DNA of 64,000 nucleotides from Desulfobaccales bacterium (GCA_037481655.1 JBBFLF010000004.1:62001-126000); one strand, 5' to 3'. Positions 1 through 9,456 are shown, counted from the stretch's first letter. Numbers and translations: made by a program. The notes: a model not told the origin generated them from the sequence alone.

Positions 1-97
1 AATAGGCGCCATGGAATTTAGGCGATCTGCGTGGCTCTCCCCGGCAGTTTTTCGGGCCGTCGGCCCCGCCGGATCCGGCCCGCGTCTGTGAGGCCCC

Positions 98-727
98 ATG
101 ACCCCCTATGCCGCCTTGGCCTTTGATCTGGGCAACGTCCTCATCCGGGTGGATCACGGCCTTTTCTGCCGCCGCCTGGCAGCAGCAGCCGGCCTGGAGC
201 CCGATGAGGTTTATACCCGCATCTTTGAGCGCGGCCTGGAGCCGGCCTTTGACTGCGGCCTGCTCAGCCCCCAGGAGTTTTATCAGCAGGTGCTGGCCGT
301 GGTCCCAGCCCCCCTCCCCTACCCCGCCTTCTGCCGGGCCTGGTGCGACATCTTCGCACCGCTGCCGGCGATGGAGGAGCTTCTGGCCCGCCTGAAAAAC
401 CGCCTCCCCCTCTTTCTGGTCTCCAACACCAACGCCCTGCATTTCCCTTATATTTGGGAGCGCTTCCCCCTGATTCACGGCTTTCAGGGCTATATCCTCT
501 CCTACCGGGTGGGCAGCCGCAAGCCGGAGCCCGGCTTCTACCAGGCCCTTCTCCGGGAGATTCCCTGCGCGCCCGAAGCCTGCCTTTTTATCGACGATAA
601 GCTCCCCTTTGTGGAGGCGGCCCGCCACCACGGCCTGGCGGCCTGGCATTTCCAGGCACCGGCAGCCCTGGCTCGGCATCTGGAGGAGGTGGGGGTATTG
701 CCCCCTTCGGAAAACTCACCCAGGTGA
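98..727 (+). CDS. HAD-superfamily phosphatase, YihX-like
   Basis: Probably a cytoplasmic sugar-phosphate or nucleotide phosphatase of HAD subfamily IA. All HAD motifs are visible in 209 residues: FDLGNVLI at residues 9-16 (nucleophile Asp10; the D-x-G-N-V form is typical of YihX-like enzymes), motif II LVSNTN near 108, the motif III lysine in SRKPEPGFY near 146, and motif IV FIDDK near 168. A helical cap lies between motifs I and II. The 3' end overlaps the end of ribF by about 12 bp, tail to tail. The substrate cannot be read from sequence. Confidence 0.85.
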   Translation: MTPYAALAFDLGNVLIRVDHGLFCRRLAAAAGLEPDEVYTRIFERGLEPAFDCGLLSPQEFYQQVLAVVPAPLPYPAFCRAWCDIFAPLPAMEELLARLKNRLPLFLVSNTNALHFPYIWERFPLIHGFQGYILSYRVGSRKPEPGFYQALLREIPCAPEACLFIDDKLPFVEAARHHGLAAWHFQAPAALARHLEEVGVLPPSENSPR

Positions 728-1660
728 GGCGGCCGCCTGCTGTTGGAGAAGTTCCCGAGCCTGGGCGATGTCCGCCCGGATCTGGGCCGCCAGGTCCCCC
801 AGGGAGGGGAAGCGCCGCTCCTCCCGGAGCCGGGCCACAAAATCCACCTCCAGCCGCTCGCCGTAGAGGTCCCCGGCAAAATCCAGCAGGTGCACTTCCA
901 GGGTCAGCTCCTGATTGTCAAAGGTGGGGCAGGTGCCGATATTGGCCACCGCCTGGTGGGCGCGGCCCTGCCAGTGGGTCAGGACCGCATAAATGCCCGA
1001 GGCGGGGAGGATATCGTTGTCCGGCTCCAGATTGGCGGTGGCGATCCCCAGGAGCTTGGCCCCCCGGCCCTTGCCCGGCACCACCCGGCCCTCCACCCGG
1101 TAAGGGCGCCCCAGGAGCTGGGCGGCCTCTTTGACCTTGCCCAGCCGCAGCATGGCCCGGATGAGCGAGCTGGAGACCACCGCGCCGTTCACCTCCACGG
1201 CCCAGACCACCTGCACGGTGAAGCCCAGGGTGCGGCCCATTTCTTTCAAGAGCTCGAGGTTGCCCTCCCGGTCCTTGCCGAAGCGGTAGTCGTAGCCCAC
1301 CACCACCTCCCGGGCGCTGAGGCGCTCCCAGAAATACTGGCGCACAAACTCCCGGGCCGACAGCTCGGCAAATTCCCGGGTAAAAGGGAGGACCACCACC
1401 CCGGCCATGCCGGCCTCCTCCAGGAGGCGGCATTTTTGGGCCGGCGTGGTGAGAAGCGGCAGCTCCAGCTCCGGGCGGAGCACCCGCAGCGGGTGGGGAT
1501 CAAAGGTCACGGCCACGGGCTGGCAGTCCAGCTCCCGGGCCCGCTTCACCACCCGGGAGAGGATGGCCCGGTGGCCCAGGTGCACGCCGTCGAAATTGCC
1601 GATGGTGAGCACGGTGCGGGAAAACGGCCCCTTGCCCGGGGGAAGATCATAAAGGACCAT
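716..1660 (-). CDS. ribF: bifunctional riboflavin kinase / FAD synthetase
   Basis: Converts riboflavin to FMN and FMN to FAD. At 314 residues it has the usual RibF length. The N-terminal nucleotidyltransferase domain shows TIGNFDGVHLGH at residues 19-30. The C-terminal kinase domain, roughly residues 185-305, contains the G-IATAN motif, where most homologues have PTAN, followed by GIYAV. FAD and FMN supply is relevant to the flavin-rich HdrA further along, but the gene is not linked to it in an operon. The start is the ATG whose complement lies at 1658-1660. Confidence 0.95.
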   Translation of the reverse strand: MVLYDLPPGKGPFSRTVLTIGNFDGVHLGHRAILSRVVKRARELDCQPVAVTFDPHPLRVLRPELELPLLTTPAQKCRLLEEAGMAGVVVLPFTREFAELSAREFVRQYFWERLSAREVVVGYDYRFGKDREGNLELLKEMGRTLGFTVQVVWAVEVNGAVVSSSLIRAMLRLGKVKEAAQLLGRPYRVEGRVVPGKGRGAKLLGIATANLEPDNDILPASGIYAVLTHWQGRAHQAVANIGTCPTFDNQELTLEVHLLDFAGDLYGERLEVDFVARLREERRFPSLGDLAAQIRADIAQARELLQQQAAASPG

Positions 1661-1679
1661 GAAAGTGCGTCACCGCCTC

Positions 1680-1706
1680 TTGACGAATGTACTCCCGTAT
1701 TATAAT
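1680..1706 (+). promoter_or_regulatory. sigma-70-type promoter for tRNA-Leu
   Basis: TTGACG (1680-1685) and TATAAT (1701-1706) are separated by 15 bp. The boxes are strong but the spacer is shorter than the preferred 17. The predicted start, near 1713, lies about 43 bp before the mature tRNA. Confidence 0.6.
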
Positions 1707-1755
1707 GTGTATGTGTGGAATTTGCCAGGGCGGCAGCCGGCGGATTCCTCTCCCG

Positions 1756-1842
1756 GCCGAAGTGGCGGAACTGGTAGACGCGCTAGGTTCAGGGTCTAGT
1801 GGGCGCAGGCCTGTCCGGGTTCGAGTCCCGGCTTCGGCACCA
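1756..1842 (+). tRNA. tRNA-Leu(CAG)
   Basis: A class II tRNA of 87 nt with a long variable arm. The acceptor GCCGAAG pairs with CTTCGGC, the discriminator is A, and CCA is encoded at 1840-1842. The anticodon loop TTCAGGG gives CAG, which reads CUG. The 3' half is overlapped on the other strand by the end of an integrase remnant, so this gene is the likely attachment site of the element that follows. Confidence 0.95.
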
Positions 1843-2215
1843 ACGGCATAAAAAGAGGCGCATTCTCACGGGGTTGCGCCTCTTGATTTTTGGCCGGTTG
1901 CGGATAGGTTGCGGCCGGTGGCGCATCCAGCAGGTTCACCTGGTCCCGGTTGCTGCCGGGGATCAGGTGGCCATAAATGTCCACCGTCATCTGGATGCTG
2001 GCGTGTCCCAGCTGTTCCTTGACATAAACCGGGCTGACCCCGGCAGTCAGCAGGAGGCTGGCATAGGTATGGCGGATATCATGGAACCTGATATCCCTCA
2101 GGCCTGCCTTGCGAAGCACCCGCTTAACGCCCTGGTGGAAGCCCCTTTTAAGGCGTATTTGCAGGCCCTGCGCCAGGCCCTGGCCGCGGGGGATGCCACC
2201 GAACACACCCGCCAC
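1796..2215 (-). pseudogene. tyrosine integrase, C-terminal remnant at tRNA-Leu
   Basis: Only the C-terminal half of the catalytic domain survives. RFHDIRHTYASLLL supplies the His-x-x-Arg pair, LGHAS the second His, and DIYGHL the tyrosine nucleophile. The SAM-like N-terminal domain and the first catalytic Arg are missing. Recognisable integrase sequence stops near 2152, exactly where the N-terminus of a type ISP enzyme begins on the other strand, and a stop at 2222-2224 closes the frame. The last 15 or so codons read antisense through the 3' half of tRNA-Leu, as expected at an attachment-site junction. It cannot be an active recombinase. Confidence 0.85.
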
Positions 2216-3407
2216 CCTGCCTTAAAGACCCTCATTGAAGCCTTGGGACCGGGAATCATCGCCACTAATGAGCCCCGCCAAGTCACCGATTGTGGCAAGC
2301 CTGACATGGAGGCGATGAAAGGCGCCGTGCCCTTGGGGTATCTTGAAACCAAGGAGATAGGGAAAAACTGGACGCAGAGGAACGGGGAAAGCTAGTCAGG
2401 CGCTATCTCCGGGGCCTGCCCAATTTTATCCTACCCGATTATCTGGCTGGACACCGGAAGAGGTATGGCAAACGGTGCAGGATTTTGTCGCCCTGAATGA
2501 GGAAGAGGCCCCGGAGAGGTATCACCTGGGCAGGGACGTGCGGGATCGGCCCTTTGATGTGCGCTTCACTTATTACACCGGAAAGTCCCGGGGCTTTCTC
2601 TCCATGCCCCGGCCTGAGGTCATGGGGCATATGCTGGCAGGTGGGAATTTAGGCCTCATCACTACTCGCCAAAGCCGTGATGATTGGGCCGTGCTGATAA
2701 CAAGTCACCTCATAGGTCACAAATCCCTTGCAGCTTTTGACATAAACTATCTGTTTCCGCGTTATCTTTACCCACAACGCATGTTTGCCGGGGGCGACAG
2801 GACCACGAATTTCAGCCCTAAATTCCTGGAGGACTTATCCCAGAAGCTGGGTTTGACCTTTTTGCCTGAAGGCAGGGGCGACCTCACCGCCACCTTTGGC
2901 CCGGAAGACGTGTTTTATTATGCCTATGCGGTTTTTCACTCCCCTACTTACCGGAGCCACTATGCCGAGTTTCTCAGGGTGGATTTCCCCCGCCTGCCCC
3001 TGACCCGCCACCGTGATCTTTTCGCCGCCCCGGTGAAGCTGGGGGCGGAGCTGGCCGCCCTGCACCTCATGGAGTCCCCGGTTCTGGAGCAGCTCATCAC
3101 CTCCTTTCCCGTGTCCGGCTCCAACCGGGTGGACCGGGTGCACTATGATGAGCCCCGCCGCCGGGTCTATATTAATGCCGAACAATATTTCGAGGGCGCT
3201 CCAGCGGAGGTCTGGGCCTTTCAGGTGGGGGGCTACCAGGTGTGCCACAAGTGGCTGAAAGACCGCAAAGGCCGCACTCCAAGCTTTGATGACCTCACCC
3301 ATTACCAGAAGATCGTGAAGGCCCTGGCCGAAACCCTCCGCCTCATGGCTGAGATTGATGACGTGATTGACGCCCACGGCGGTTGGCCACTGGACCGGGG
3401 GGAATAA
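2140..3407 (+). pseudogene. type ISP restriction-modification enzyme, deleted and frameshifted
   Basis: Type ISP enzymes are single chains of about 1000 or more residues with nuclease, helicase, methyltransferase and target-recognition domains. Here the first ~90 residues are present (KAYLQALRQAL near 2152, ALGPGIIATNEP, PLGYLETKEIGK). The frame then shifts at an A-run near 2362-2367, after which RRYLRGLPNFILPDYL follows in another frame. Near 2445 a third frame resumes with TPEEVWQTVQDFV and continues to TAA at 3407 through the C-terminal specificity region (FYYAYAVFHSPTYRSHYAEF, GGYQVCHKWLKDRKGRT). The helicase and methyltransferase core is gone. A second gap of perhaps 30 residues appears at GRDVRD|RPFDVRF, about 2546. 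Dead gene; the comparison rests on remembered family sequence. Confidence 0.8.
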
Positions 3408-3481
3408 TCGCGTTTTTTTGTTTTGCCTACTGTCTTCCGTGGGGAAAATGATGTTTCTCTAAAAAAATAAGGAGAGGAGCC

Positions 3482-3892
3482 ATGGCAACTAAACAATTTT
3501 TTACTGGCATGACCGGGGTATTTTGGGTGGCGGCGGAGTTATCCCAACGCAATTTCATTGTCTCCCCCACCTCCCGCGGCGCAATGGGGGCTGATTTATT
3601 AGTGACAGACAGTGGTTGCAAAAAGGCTTATTCTGTGCAAGTTAAGACGGATACCACTACAAATAGTTTTTGGCTTTTAAATAAGAAAGCTAAAAACTTG
3701 GTGTCTCCTTCACATTATTATGTATTAGTTAGTCTTAAGAAAAATGGCGAAAAAGATTTCTATGTAATGCCCAGCAAAGTAGTCGCTCAAAAAGTAAGAT
3801 ATGATAAAAATGATGAAACAAGCAATTTTCCTTACATAACATATAAAGATGCTGAACCCTATCGGGATGCCTGGCACTTATTCGAAGAATAG
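3482..3892 (+). CDS. PD-(D/E)xK nuclease-like small protein
   Basis: A 136-residue protein preceded by a clear ribosome site (AAGGAGAGG) ending six bases before the ATG. Residues 36-57 contain GADLLVTD followed by YSVQVKTD, the spacing and Q-V-K core of a PD-(D/E)xK nuclease fold such as DUF4365-like or Holliday-resolvase-like proteins. It is markedly AT-richer than its neighbours, which suggests transfer. It sits in the decayed element beside restriction and helicase remnants, so a defence or mobile-element role is plausible but not shown. It appears intact. Confidence 0.55.
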   Translation: MATKQFFTGMTGVFWVAAELSQRNFIVSPTSRGAMGADLLVTDSGCKKAYSVQVKTDTTTNSFWLLNKKAKNLVSPSHYYVLVSLKKNGEKDFYVMPSKVVAQKVRYDKNDETSNFPYITYKDAEPYRDAWHLFEE

Positions 3893-3928
3893 GGAGAGAC
3901 AATGTCATAAGTTACTATCGTTCTTTGC

Positions 3929-4957
3929 TCAATGTAACCATACGGGCAGATTATCCACCGCCACGCGGTAGGCCCGGGCCTTGATCTGAGCTCCTTCCCC
4001 AAACCAGATAGAATTCAGACGCCGGTCGTCATTCTGGGGGGACTTGCGTTTGCGGCAGTGGTCCACATATTCGGTGATGCCGTTATAGGCGGCCCAGAGG
4101 GTCCCCTGGACGCCGGGTTTGTCGTTGCCCTTCCCATTGGTAAAAAAGTATTTCGCCCAATCCCGGTGCTCTTTGGCTTTCAATGCTCCGTCCCGGTCTT
4201 GCCGGTCTCTGGGATTGGGAAACACTTGCTGGAGATATGCATGGAGACGGTCCTCACCCATCTCCACCCGAGCCATGTTTTGAAAGGCTTCCTCGATCTC
4301 CTCATAGCCTCGCTGAATGAGGCCCAGGGTGTATTTCGCCTGCTCCAGACGCTTATGGACATCCTTAGTATGGAAGACCCGCAATGCGGGCGGCCCCTCG
4401 CGCAGGGCCAGAGTCAGGGTATTGTTGCACACCACCCGGATGGGGGTGAACTTGATCTGCACGGCGCTGTTGCCGTCATGGCTGTTGCTTAACAGCAGGT
4501 ATTTATCGGTGATGTCGGTCCCAGCTACTTTGATGGCATCCGGCAGCTTGGCCAAAATCCAAACCCGCTCCCCTTGGCCCAGGGCGCCAGCGGTGTGGTA
4601 AATGGCCGCTCTTTCTCCTACGATGCTGTCGAAGAAAGCGAAGGCCTCCCGGTTTTGCAAGGGCGTGTACTCCTCGCCCACGATGCCGAAGATGGGGCAA
4701 GTGGGACTGCCGAATGGATCCTGACTTTTACCCCACAAGTCTTTCCTGACCACCGCATATTTGCCGGTGGGCTGCATTACCGTGCCCCCCACGGCAATTA
4801 ACAGCTTCTTTTCCACCTCCCAATCCAGGTTGGCTGCCTTGATGGCCTCAGCAGAGGTGGCCGGGCGGTCAAGTCTTATGCCGAGCCCATGCCAGGGCAC
4901 CTCCCCTACATACATCATCGAGGCCCGGCCATCTTGAATATAAATTTCATGGGCCAT
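3929..4957 (-). CDS. DUF932 phage/plasmid-like protein
   Basis: A protein of 342 residues from the ATG at 4957, which has GGGAGGAA about eight bases upstream; an upstream extension of the frame is possible but has no better signal. It matches the phage/plasmid-like DUF932 family: an N-terminal HGLG segment (WHGLGIRLDRPATSAEA), central SNSHDGNSAVQIKFTPIRVV followed by CNNTL, and a helical C-terminus. Members are carried by phages, plasmids and integrated elements, and their biochemical role is not established. It is one of the few intact genes of this island, and is transcribed in the same direction as the neighbouring HerA-like fragment. Confidence 0.85.
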   Translation of the reverse strand: MAHEIYIQDGRASMMYVGEVPWHGLGIRLDRPATSAEAIKAANLDWEVEKKLLIAVGGTVMQPTGKYAVVRKDLWGKSQDPFGSPTCPIFGIVGEEYTPLQNREAFAFFDSIVGERAAIYHTAGALGQGERVWILAKLPDAIKVAGTDITDKYLLLSNSHDGNSAVQIKFTPIRVVCNNTLTLALREGPPALRVFHTKDVHKRLEQAKYTLGLIQRGYEEIEEAFQNMARVEMGEDRLHAYLQQVFPNPRDRQDRDGALKAKEHRDWAKYFFTNGKGNDKPGVQGTLWAAYNGITEYVDHCRKRKSPQNDDRRLNSIWFGEGAQIKARAYRVAVDNLPVWLH

Positions 4958-5121
4958 GTCTGCTTCCTCCCGCTGTATATTATCGGCTGAAAAACACAGA
5001 AGATAAATTTCCCCAATTCTTGTACCCAGATCCTGATTACTATATTTGCAAAGGAGAAAGGGAAATAAAATGGGGGTTTTCTTTTTCCCTCGCAAAAATA
5101 GAGAGATTTAAAGCGTTCTAT

Positions 5122-6963
5122 TTATTTGATTTTGTCGATCAATAACCTTTCTTGATCAGAACTGGCCACATTTCGTACTAAGGCCTTGGCATCGACTTCA
5201 TTGAGTCGAAGAACGAGATAATTTGCTACCGCCGAACAGAGGGAGGTATCAAAATCCTTCGCTTCCTGCAAGGCTAATATAAGAGAAATGCCGTATTTTC
5301 GACATTCTTTGGCCATCGTGGGAATTAGTTTCAGTTTGGCAGCGTGATGAGCTTCATCAAAAACCACCGCATGCGTTATGCGACTCTGGATCCCCCGACG
5401 AAACATATCTTTGTAGAGACCGTAAAAGATGAGGGAGGCAAAGGCTTTTTGTAAATTTTGGTTTTGGGTGGCGTGGATTTGGAGGACTATGGGTCTATCA
5501 CTCTCCCACAGGCTTTCCTGAGTGTCGTTTAAATCGAAAAATCCATAGTCAGCCAACTCCTCGAGACGCGCCAAGAGGGTTTGCAGACCGCGGTCCGGCT
5601 TGGGAGTGGCCCGTAGAATTTCCAGAAAGCGGCCGAAATGGGGCTCCGGAAGTTGATTATGGTCCACAGTCGGATCACCCCACCCTTGCTCAACAAAGCT
5701 TTCTTTTATGGCGGTGCGAAGACGTTCCCCCTGGATGTCGCCCAACTCAGGGTAAATGGCCAGGAAAATATCACGTAAAGCCCCTGCAACATCAAGATAT
5801 GTTAAACGTGCTTCACGATTAAAGACCCGAAGGGGATTAAAAGTCAAGCGCTGAAAAGTGATAAATTGAATTGGAATAGAAAGTCGTCCGAGCTGCTCAT
5901 CGATATCCTGATGATATGAAAATATTATGGGAAGGATGCCAACGTGATATATCTGTTTACAAATGTTCAGTAGACAAGTTGTCTTCCCCATTCCGGGTAG
6001 TCCCGCCACAAGAAGGTGTGGGTTCCCTTTAATGTTTACTGACCAGCTCACCTCCGTGCCGGAAAAGAAGTCAGTGCCGAGGATGACCGACGGCGGAGCG
6101 GGTTTTTCCTGACCGATTTCGGGCAAACGTGTTTCGCCCGAAGTCGATGATGAACCGGAGGGTGATGCAATATGAGCCGGTTGGGACCTGCGGTATTTAA
6201 CCTCAATGAACTGAAAATACAATCCCCGGCGTGGAGCAAACGAGACATAGATGAGATCGGGACGTGCTGCTTTGGCATCAGACTGATGGTTATCCTGTCC
6301 TTCCGCCGCAGTCAGTGGGGGGAGCAAATCGCGCACATCATCTACCGGAATAAGAAAGCCATGGCGTAACGAGGTCCAGCAGTCGTCGTTTTCTTTAGCG
6401 TGGAAACAACTGGCATGGGAGAGGGCAAGAGCAATGAGTTCAGAAGTCGGTGCTTTTTGGCCGTTAAAACGAATCGCGAGACGACCACTCAGCGCCTTGA
6501 GATGCTTCATGAGAAACTCGGCATTGCGGCGGCTCCGGCTGAGCCCCATTTGATCTAAAGCCCCGTCAAGCAGGTTTCTGACTTCTTCGAGATTGCTGGC
6601 GGACGTAATCAGTTGCAGACAGCCCAGGTCTTCACGCTCCGGTACGCAATCAATGACGCAAGCGTCATAGATTTCCCGGTTATCCCGCGGCGAATCAAAG
6701 TACTCGATGCCTGCATTTCGGTCGAGAGTAATAACCCAATCGCACAATCGGTGTAATTCGCGTAAACCATGCGCCTTTTCGGGGGAAATCTCAGTTTTTA
6801 ACAAGATAGCTTTCCCCTTTGAATTCAAACTTCGCAACACACATCCCTGGATTGCTCTTTGCAGGCGCACCAGACGTTCGGTGTGGAACCGGTCTGAAGG
6901 GTATTTTTCCCCCTCCTTCGGCTCAAAAATAAAGCTACGCCAAACAGGAAAGGGAAGGCTCGA
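5122..6963 (-). pseudogene. HerA/FtsK-type ATPase, truncated (DptH-like?)
   Basis: An open frame of about 614 codons with no credible start: it opens directly after a TGA at 6964-6966 with sequence that looks internal (PFPVWRSFIFEPKEGEKYP). The first ATG/GTG candidate, GTG at 6870, has no ribosome site. Visible parts are a nuclease-like segment RPDLIYVSFAPRRGLYFQF followed by IEVKYRR, Walker A GLPGMGKTTC, and Walker B VVFDEAHH. The frame stops at LLIDKIK, where such ATPases usually continue, so both ends may be lost. The layout recalls the C-terminal part of large ATPases such as DptH of phosphorothioate-linked restriction, but the family is tentative. GC is lower than in the surroundings. 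Confidence 0.6.
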
Positions 6964-6982
6964 TCAGCCGGGGGGGCCAGCC

Positions 6983-7015
6983 GATAGGCGACTTAGATAG
7001 GGTGACTTGGATAGG
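6983..7015 (+). repeat. three short direct repeats at an element junction
   Basis: GATAGG occurs at 6983, 6996 and 7010 within the degenerate unit GATAGG-(G)-(T/C)GACTT, with a period of 13-14 bp. The array lies exactly between the truncated 5' end of the HerA-like gene and the truncated 5' end of the primase-like gene, so it may mark the recombination scar or a plasmid iteron remnant. Confidence 0.4.
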
Positions 7016-7808
7016 TAGGGTTGCCACCATGTTATTTGATTCCGACGCCCACGACAACGCCCATGTGCGCCTGGTAGCCTTCCGTCTGGCCCGGGAGCTA
7101 AGCCGCCAGGGTGCCCAGGTGGGCATCCTTTTCCTGCTCCCCGGCCTTGGCGGGGAGAAAGTGGGACCGGGCGACTATCTGGTGGCCCACGGCCCAGCGG
7201 CCCTCCGGGAGCTTTTGAAAACCGCCCTGACTTTTAATGCCGCCTGGACTGACCAGGAGGCGGAGGGTTGGTGGCAGACCCGGGACCTGGCCCCGGATAC
7301 CCCCGGCCCCGAGAAGCTGAAGCGCCTGGCCGCCCTGGTACCTGTCCTGGCCCGTCTGTCCCAGAGTGAGGCGGCGGCCCTCCTGGAGGAGCTGCGCCAG
7401 CGATTGAAGCTACAAGCGGCAGACCTGACGGCATTAAAGGGCGACCTAAAGCAGGTCCGGAAAGAGGGCAGGCGGCGCCGCAAGGGGGCGGAGCCGGCGG
7501 CATCCGAGCCGGAGTTTTCGGCCTCTTTCCCCGGTCTGGTGGACATCGTGGCCACGGATGACGGCCCTGCCTTCTTGGTGCTGACCCCGGATGGGCCGGT
7601 GGTGGCCCCCACCTGGGAAGTGGACGGAAAAGAGGTGCAGCCGCCGCCGGTTGATAAGCTTCCTTGGCTTGTGCCCAGAGCATCCGAAGTCATGCGGATG
7701 ATCACGGACCCGGAGCCGCCGGCTAAGCTATGGGCTGATCTGGTGCAATGGTTTAGCGGCGTCTCCGAACTGCCCTCTCCGGGGTATCATCTGCTGCAGG
7801 CCGCCTGA
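7002..7808 (+). pseudogene. DUF3854/TOPRIM-like primase fragment
   Basis: About 268 codons opening near 7002 without a ribosome site. FDSDAHDNAHVRLVAF, followed by ELSRQGAQVGILFL and VGPGDYLVAHGPAALREL, is the second half of the TOPRIM-like DUF3854 domain of phage and plasmid primase/helicase proteins; the first half is missing. A charged helical linker (ELRQRLKLQAADL, then RKEGRRRRKG) leads to a second segment, FPGLVDIVATDDGPAFLVL, followed by TWEVDGKEVQPPP, that resembles the start of a helicase-type module. Stops appear before any ATPase motif. Read as a broken replication protein of the integrated element. Confidence 0.55.
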
Positions 7809-7814
7809 ACCTTT

Positions 7815-8154
7815 CATACCTACCTATTGGAGCCCGCGCATTATTCCCCCGAGGTTTGCCTTTACGCCGTCCCGAAGTGGGGTAAGACCCGGATGGGGAA
7901 AGGGATGATCTACGTGGCCCGGCGGGGCGTCCACGTGGAAAGTCTGAGGGACGCATATCTGGTGCGGCTGGCGCATAACTGCCAGGGGGCTCTTTTTTTG
8001 ATTGCCTGGACCTTTGGCGCAAAGCGGAGAAAGCCGGCAGGAACATGACCCCCAGGTGGCGGAGGAGGCCTTGGCGGACACTCTCATAGACCTGGCGGCG
8101 TATGGGGTGCTGGCCTACCTGGAAGTGACCCGGGACGGCCACCCAAAGGAGTGA
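7815..8154 (+). pseudogene. ATPase-like scraps with frameshift
   Basis: Residual coding sequence following the primase fragment. VPKWGKTRMGKG (about 7870-7905) resembles a P-loop. The text continues MIYVARRGVHVESLRDAYLV to CQGALF and then loses frame at a seven-T run near 7990; one added T would give FFDCLDLWRKAEKAG. A separate frame ends at 8154 with EEALADTLIDLAAYGVLAYL, like the tail of a DUF1599 (nucleotide-modification-associated) protein. None of this is a functional gene. Confidence 0.4.
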
Positions 8155-8334
8155 GCCCCACCTGCCCCTGCCTTGGGCGGCCCCCCTTGGGGCATTCCCC
8201 CTGTCCCTTTTCTCCCTTCACGAGACCCCCTGCCGGCCCTTCCCCACCTGCCCTTTCACGCCACGACAAGGGCGCAAGGTGGCCCTTTGCATCCCCCTTT
8301 TCCGCACTGTGGTTATCCCTGGTTATCCCTGACC

Positions 8335-8364
8335 AAAAAAGGGTTACGGGAGGATCCGTAACCC
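8335..8364 (-). terminator. intrinsic terminator of tRNA-Lys
   Basis: Perfect 9-bp arms GGGTTACGG / CCGTAACCC with a 6-nt loop. On the minus strand they are followed by six T (8340-8335). It lies about 12 bp beyond the 3' end of tRNA-Lys. Confidence 0.85.
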
Positions 8365-8375
8365 CTGGATTTTCC

Positions 8376-8451
8376 TGGTGGGCCGTCAGGGTCTCGAACC
8401 CCGAACCTAGTGATTAAGAGTCACTTGCTCTACCAATTGAGCTAACGGCCC
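8376..8451 (-). tRNA. tRNA-Lys(CTT)
   Basis: A 76-nt cloverleaf on the minus strand. The acceptor GGGCCGT pairs with ACGGCCC, the discriminator is A, and CCA is encoded at 8378-8376. The anticodon loop CTCTTAA gives CTT, which reads AAG. A terminator follows directly. It marks the far side of the element-rich stretch that begins at tRNA-Leu, but no copy of an attachment sequence was found here. Confidence 0.95.
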
Positions 8452-9045
8452 CGGACATCCATATTTTATGTCCACCGCCGAAAAATGCAAGCCCAAAATC
8501 GCCGGGGAGGGGATGCAACCCCTGCCCCACTGCGGCGGGGAAATGTCTCAGCCTGCAGAGGCGGGCTTTGGGCGAGCACGCAATCCGCCAAGAAGGCGGA
8601 AAAAGCTTTTCCCTCACTCCCGGCAACCCCTGTAAAATGGCGATGAAGGCAATCACCGGCTCTCCCCGGGGGAAAACCACGGGAGGGGATTCCCCCCATG
8701 CTGTTTCCTGACTGTCCCTGTGGGGGGAGGCGCAGAAGGCCGGAGAGAGAGGAACAGGAGAGTGCAACCCACGTCCCGGCCGCTGACCAGGAGAAAGATC
8801 CCGCCTCCGGGCAGAGCGTCGGCCTCCGTCTCTGGGTGGTGCCGGTCCAGCCGGGCTCGGGGATTGAGACCTTATCTCCGGTCTGGCAGGGAGGGATGCG
8901 ACGGGGAGAGGTCTTCCCCGCCCGGAAGATCGCCCCGAAGGCCGAAGAGGCGGCCACCCTTAGGCTTGCCAGGAGGCGGCGCCTTGGAGACCCACCCGGC
9001 AGAACCGCGGGACGCACAGCAATCAGGGGAAAAAGGAGGAAGAGG
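8452..9045. other. 594-bp stretch without a supported gene
   Basis: Lies between tRNA-Lys and the DUF3617 gene. Long open frames exist on both strands, but none has a ribosome site, a signal sequence or recognisable motifs, and they look like chance openings in GC-rich DNA. The last 20 bp supply the ribosome site of the next gene. No other structure seen. Confidence 0.5.
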
Positions 9046-9456
9046 ATGCTGAACGCCATCGGTGCAATTCTTTTGCTGGTGCTGACCAACGCCGGGGGGC
9101 ACGCCGCCGATCTCCACCTTAAAGAGGGCTTGTGGGAACTCACCCTGGTCATGGAGATGCCGGGCATGCCTATAACCCTGCCGCCGCAGAAATTCACCCA
9201 ATGCCTCACCCGGGACAACACTCTCCCCAAACCACCGGAAGGCTTCCAGGAGTGTCGGGTGAGCCGCATGGAGGTCCAGGGTTCCCGGGTCGTGTGGGAA
9301 TGGGTCTGCGACACCGGCGAGGGCCCGGCCACCGTGGGCGGGGAGATGAACTACCAGGGGGAGAAGATGACCGGCGTGCTCAAGGTCCGCCAGGAGGAGA
9401 TGGAAGTGGTGCAGAAATTATCCGGCCGATGGCTGCGGGAGTGCGGCACGCCGTAA
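9046..9456 (+). CDS. DUF3617-like periplasmic protein
   Basis: A 136-residue protein. The ATG at 9046 is preceded by AAAAGGAGGAAG, and residues 1-20 form a signal peptide (hydrophobic core then GGHAAD). The mature part begins LKEGLWELTLVMEMPGMPI and continues to KFTQCLT, the W-E-x-T and C-x-T pattern of DUF3617 proteins, which are periplasmic and of unknown role. Three further cysteines (EC, VC, EC) could form disulfides. It is the first of three small secreted proteins on this strand. Confidence 0.7.
   Translation: MLNAIGAILLLVLTNAGGHAADLHLKEGLWELTLVMEMPGMPITLPPQKFTQCLTRDNTLPKPPEGFQECRVSRMEVQGSRVVWEWVCDTGEGPATVGGEMNYQGEKMTGVLKVRQEEMEVVQKLSGRWLRECGTP

Noticed and set aside
8155-8334. GC-rich tract with short repeats (GGTTATCCCT twice) between the island and tRNA-Lys
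   Set aside because: The two copies are adjacent and too short to call an attachment site or array; no copy of the tRNA-Leu 3' end was found.
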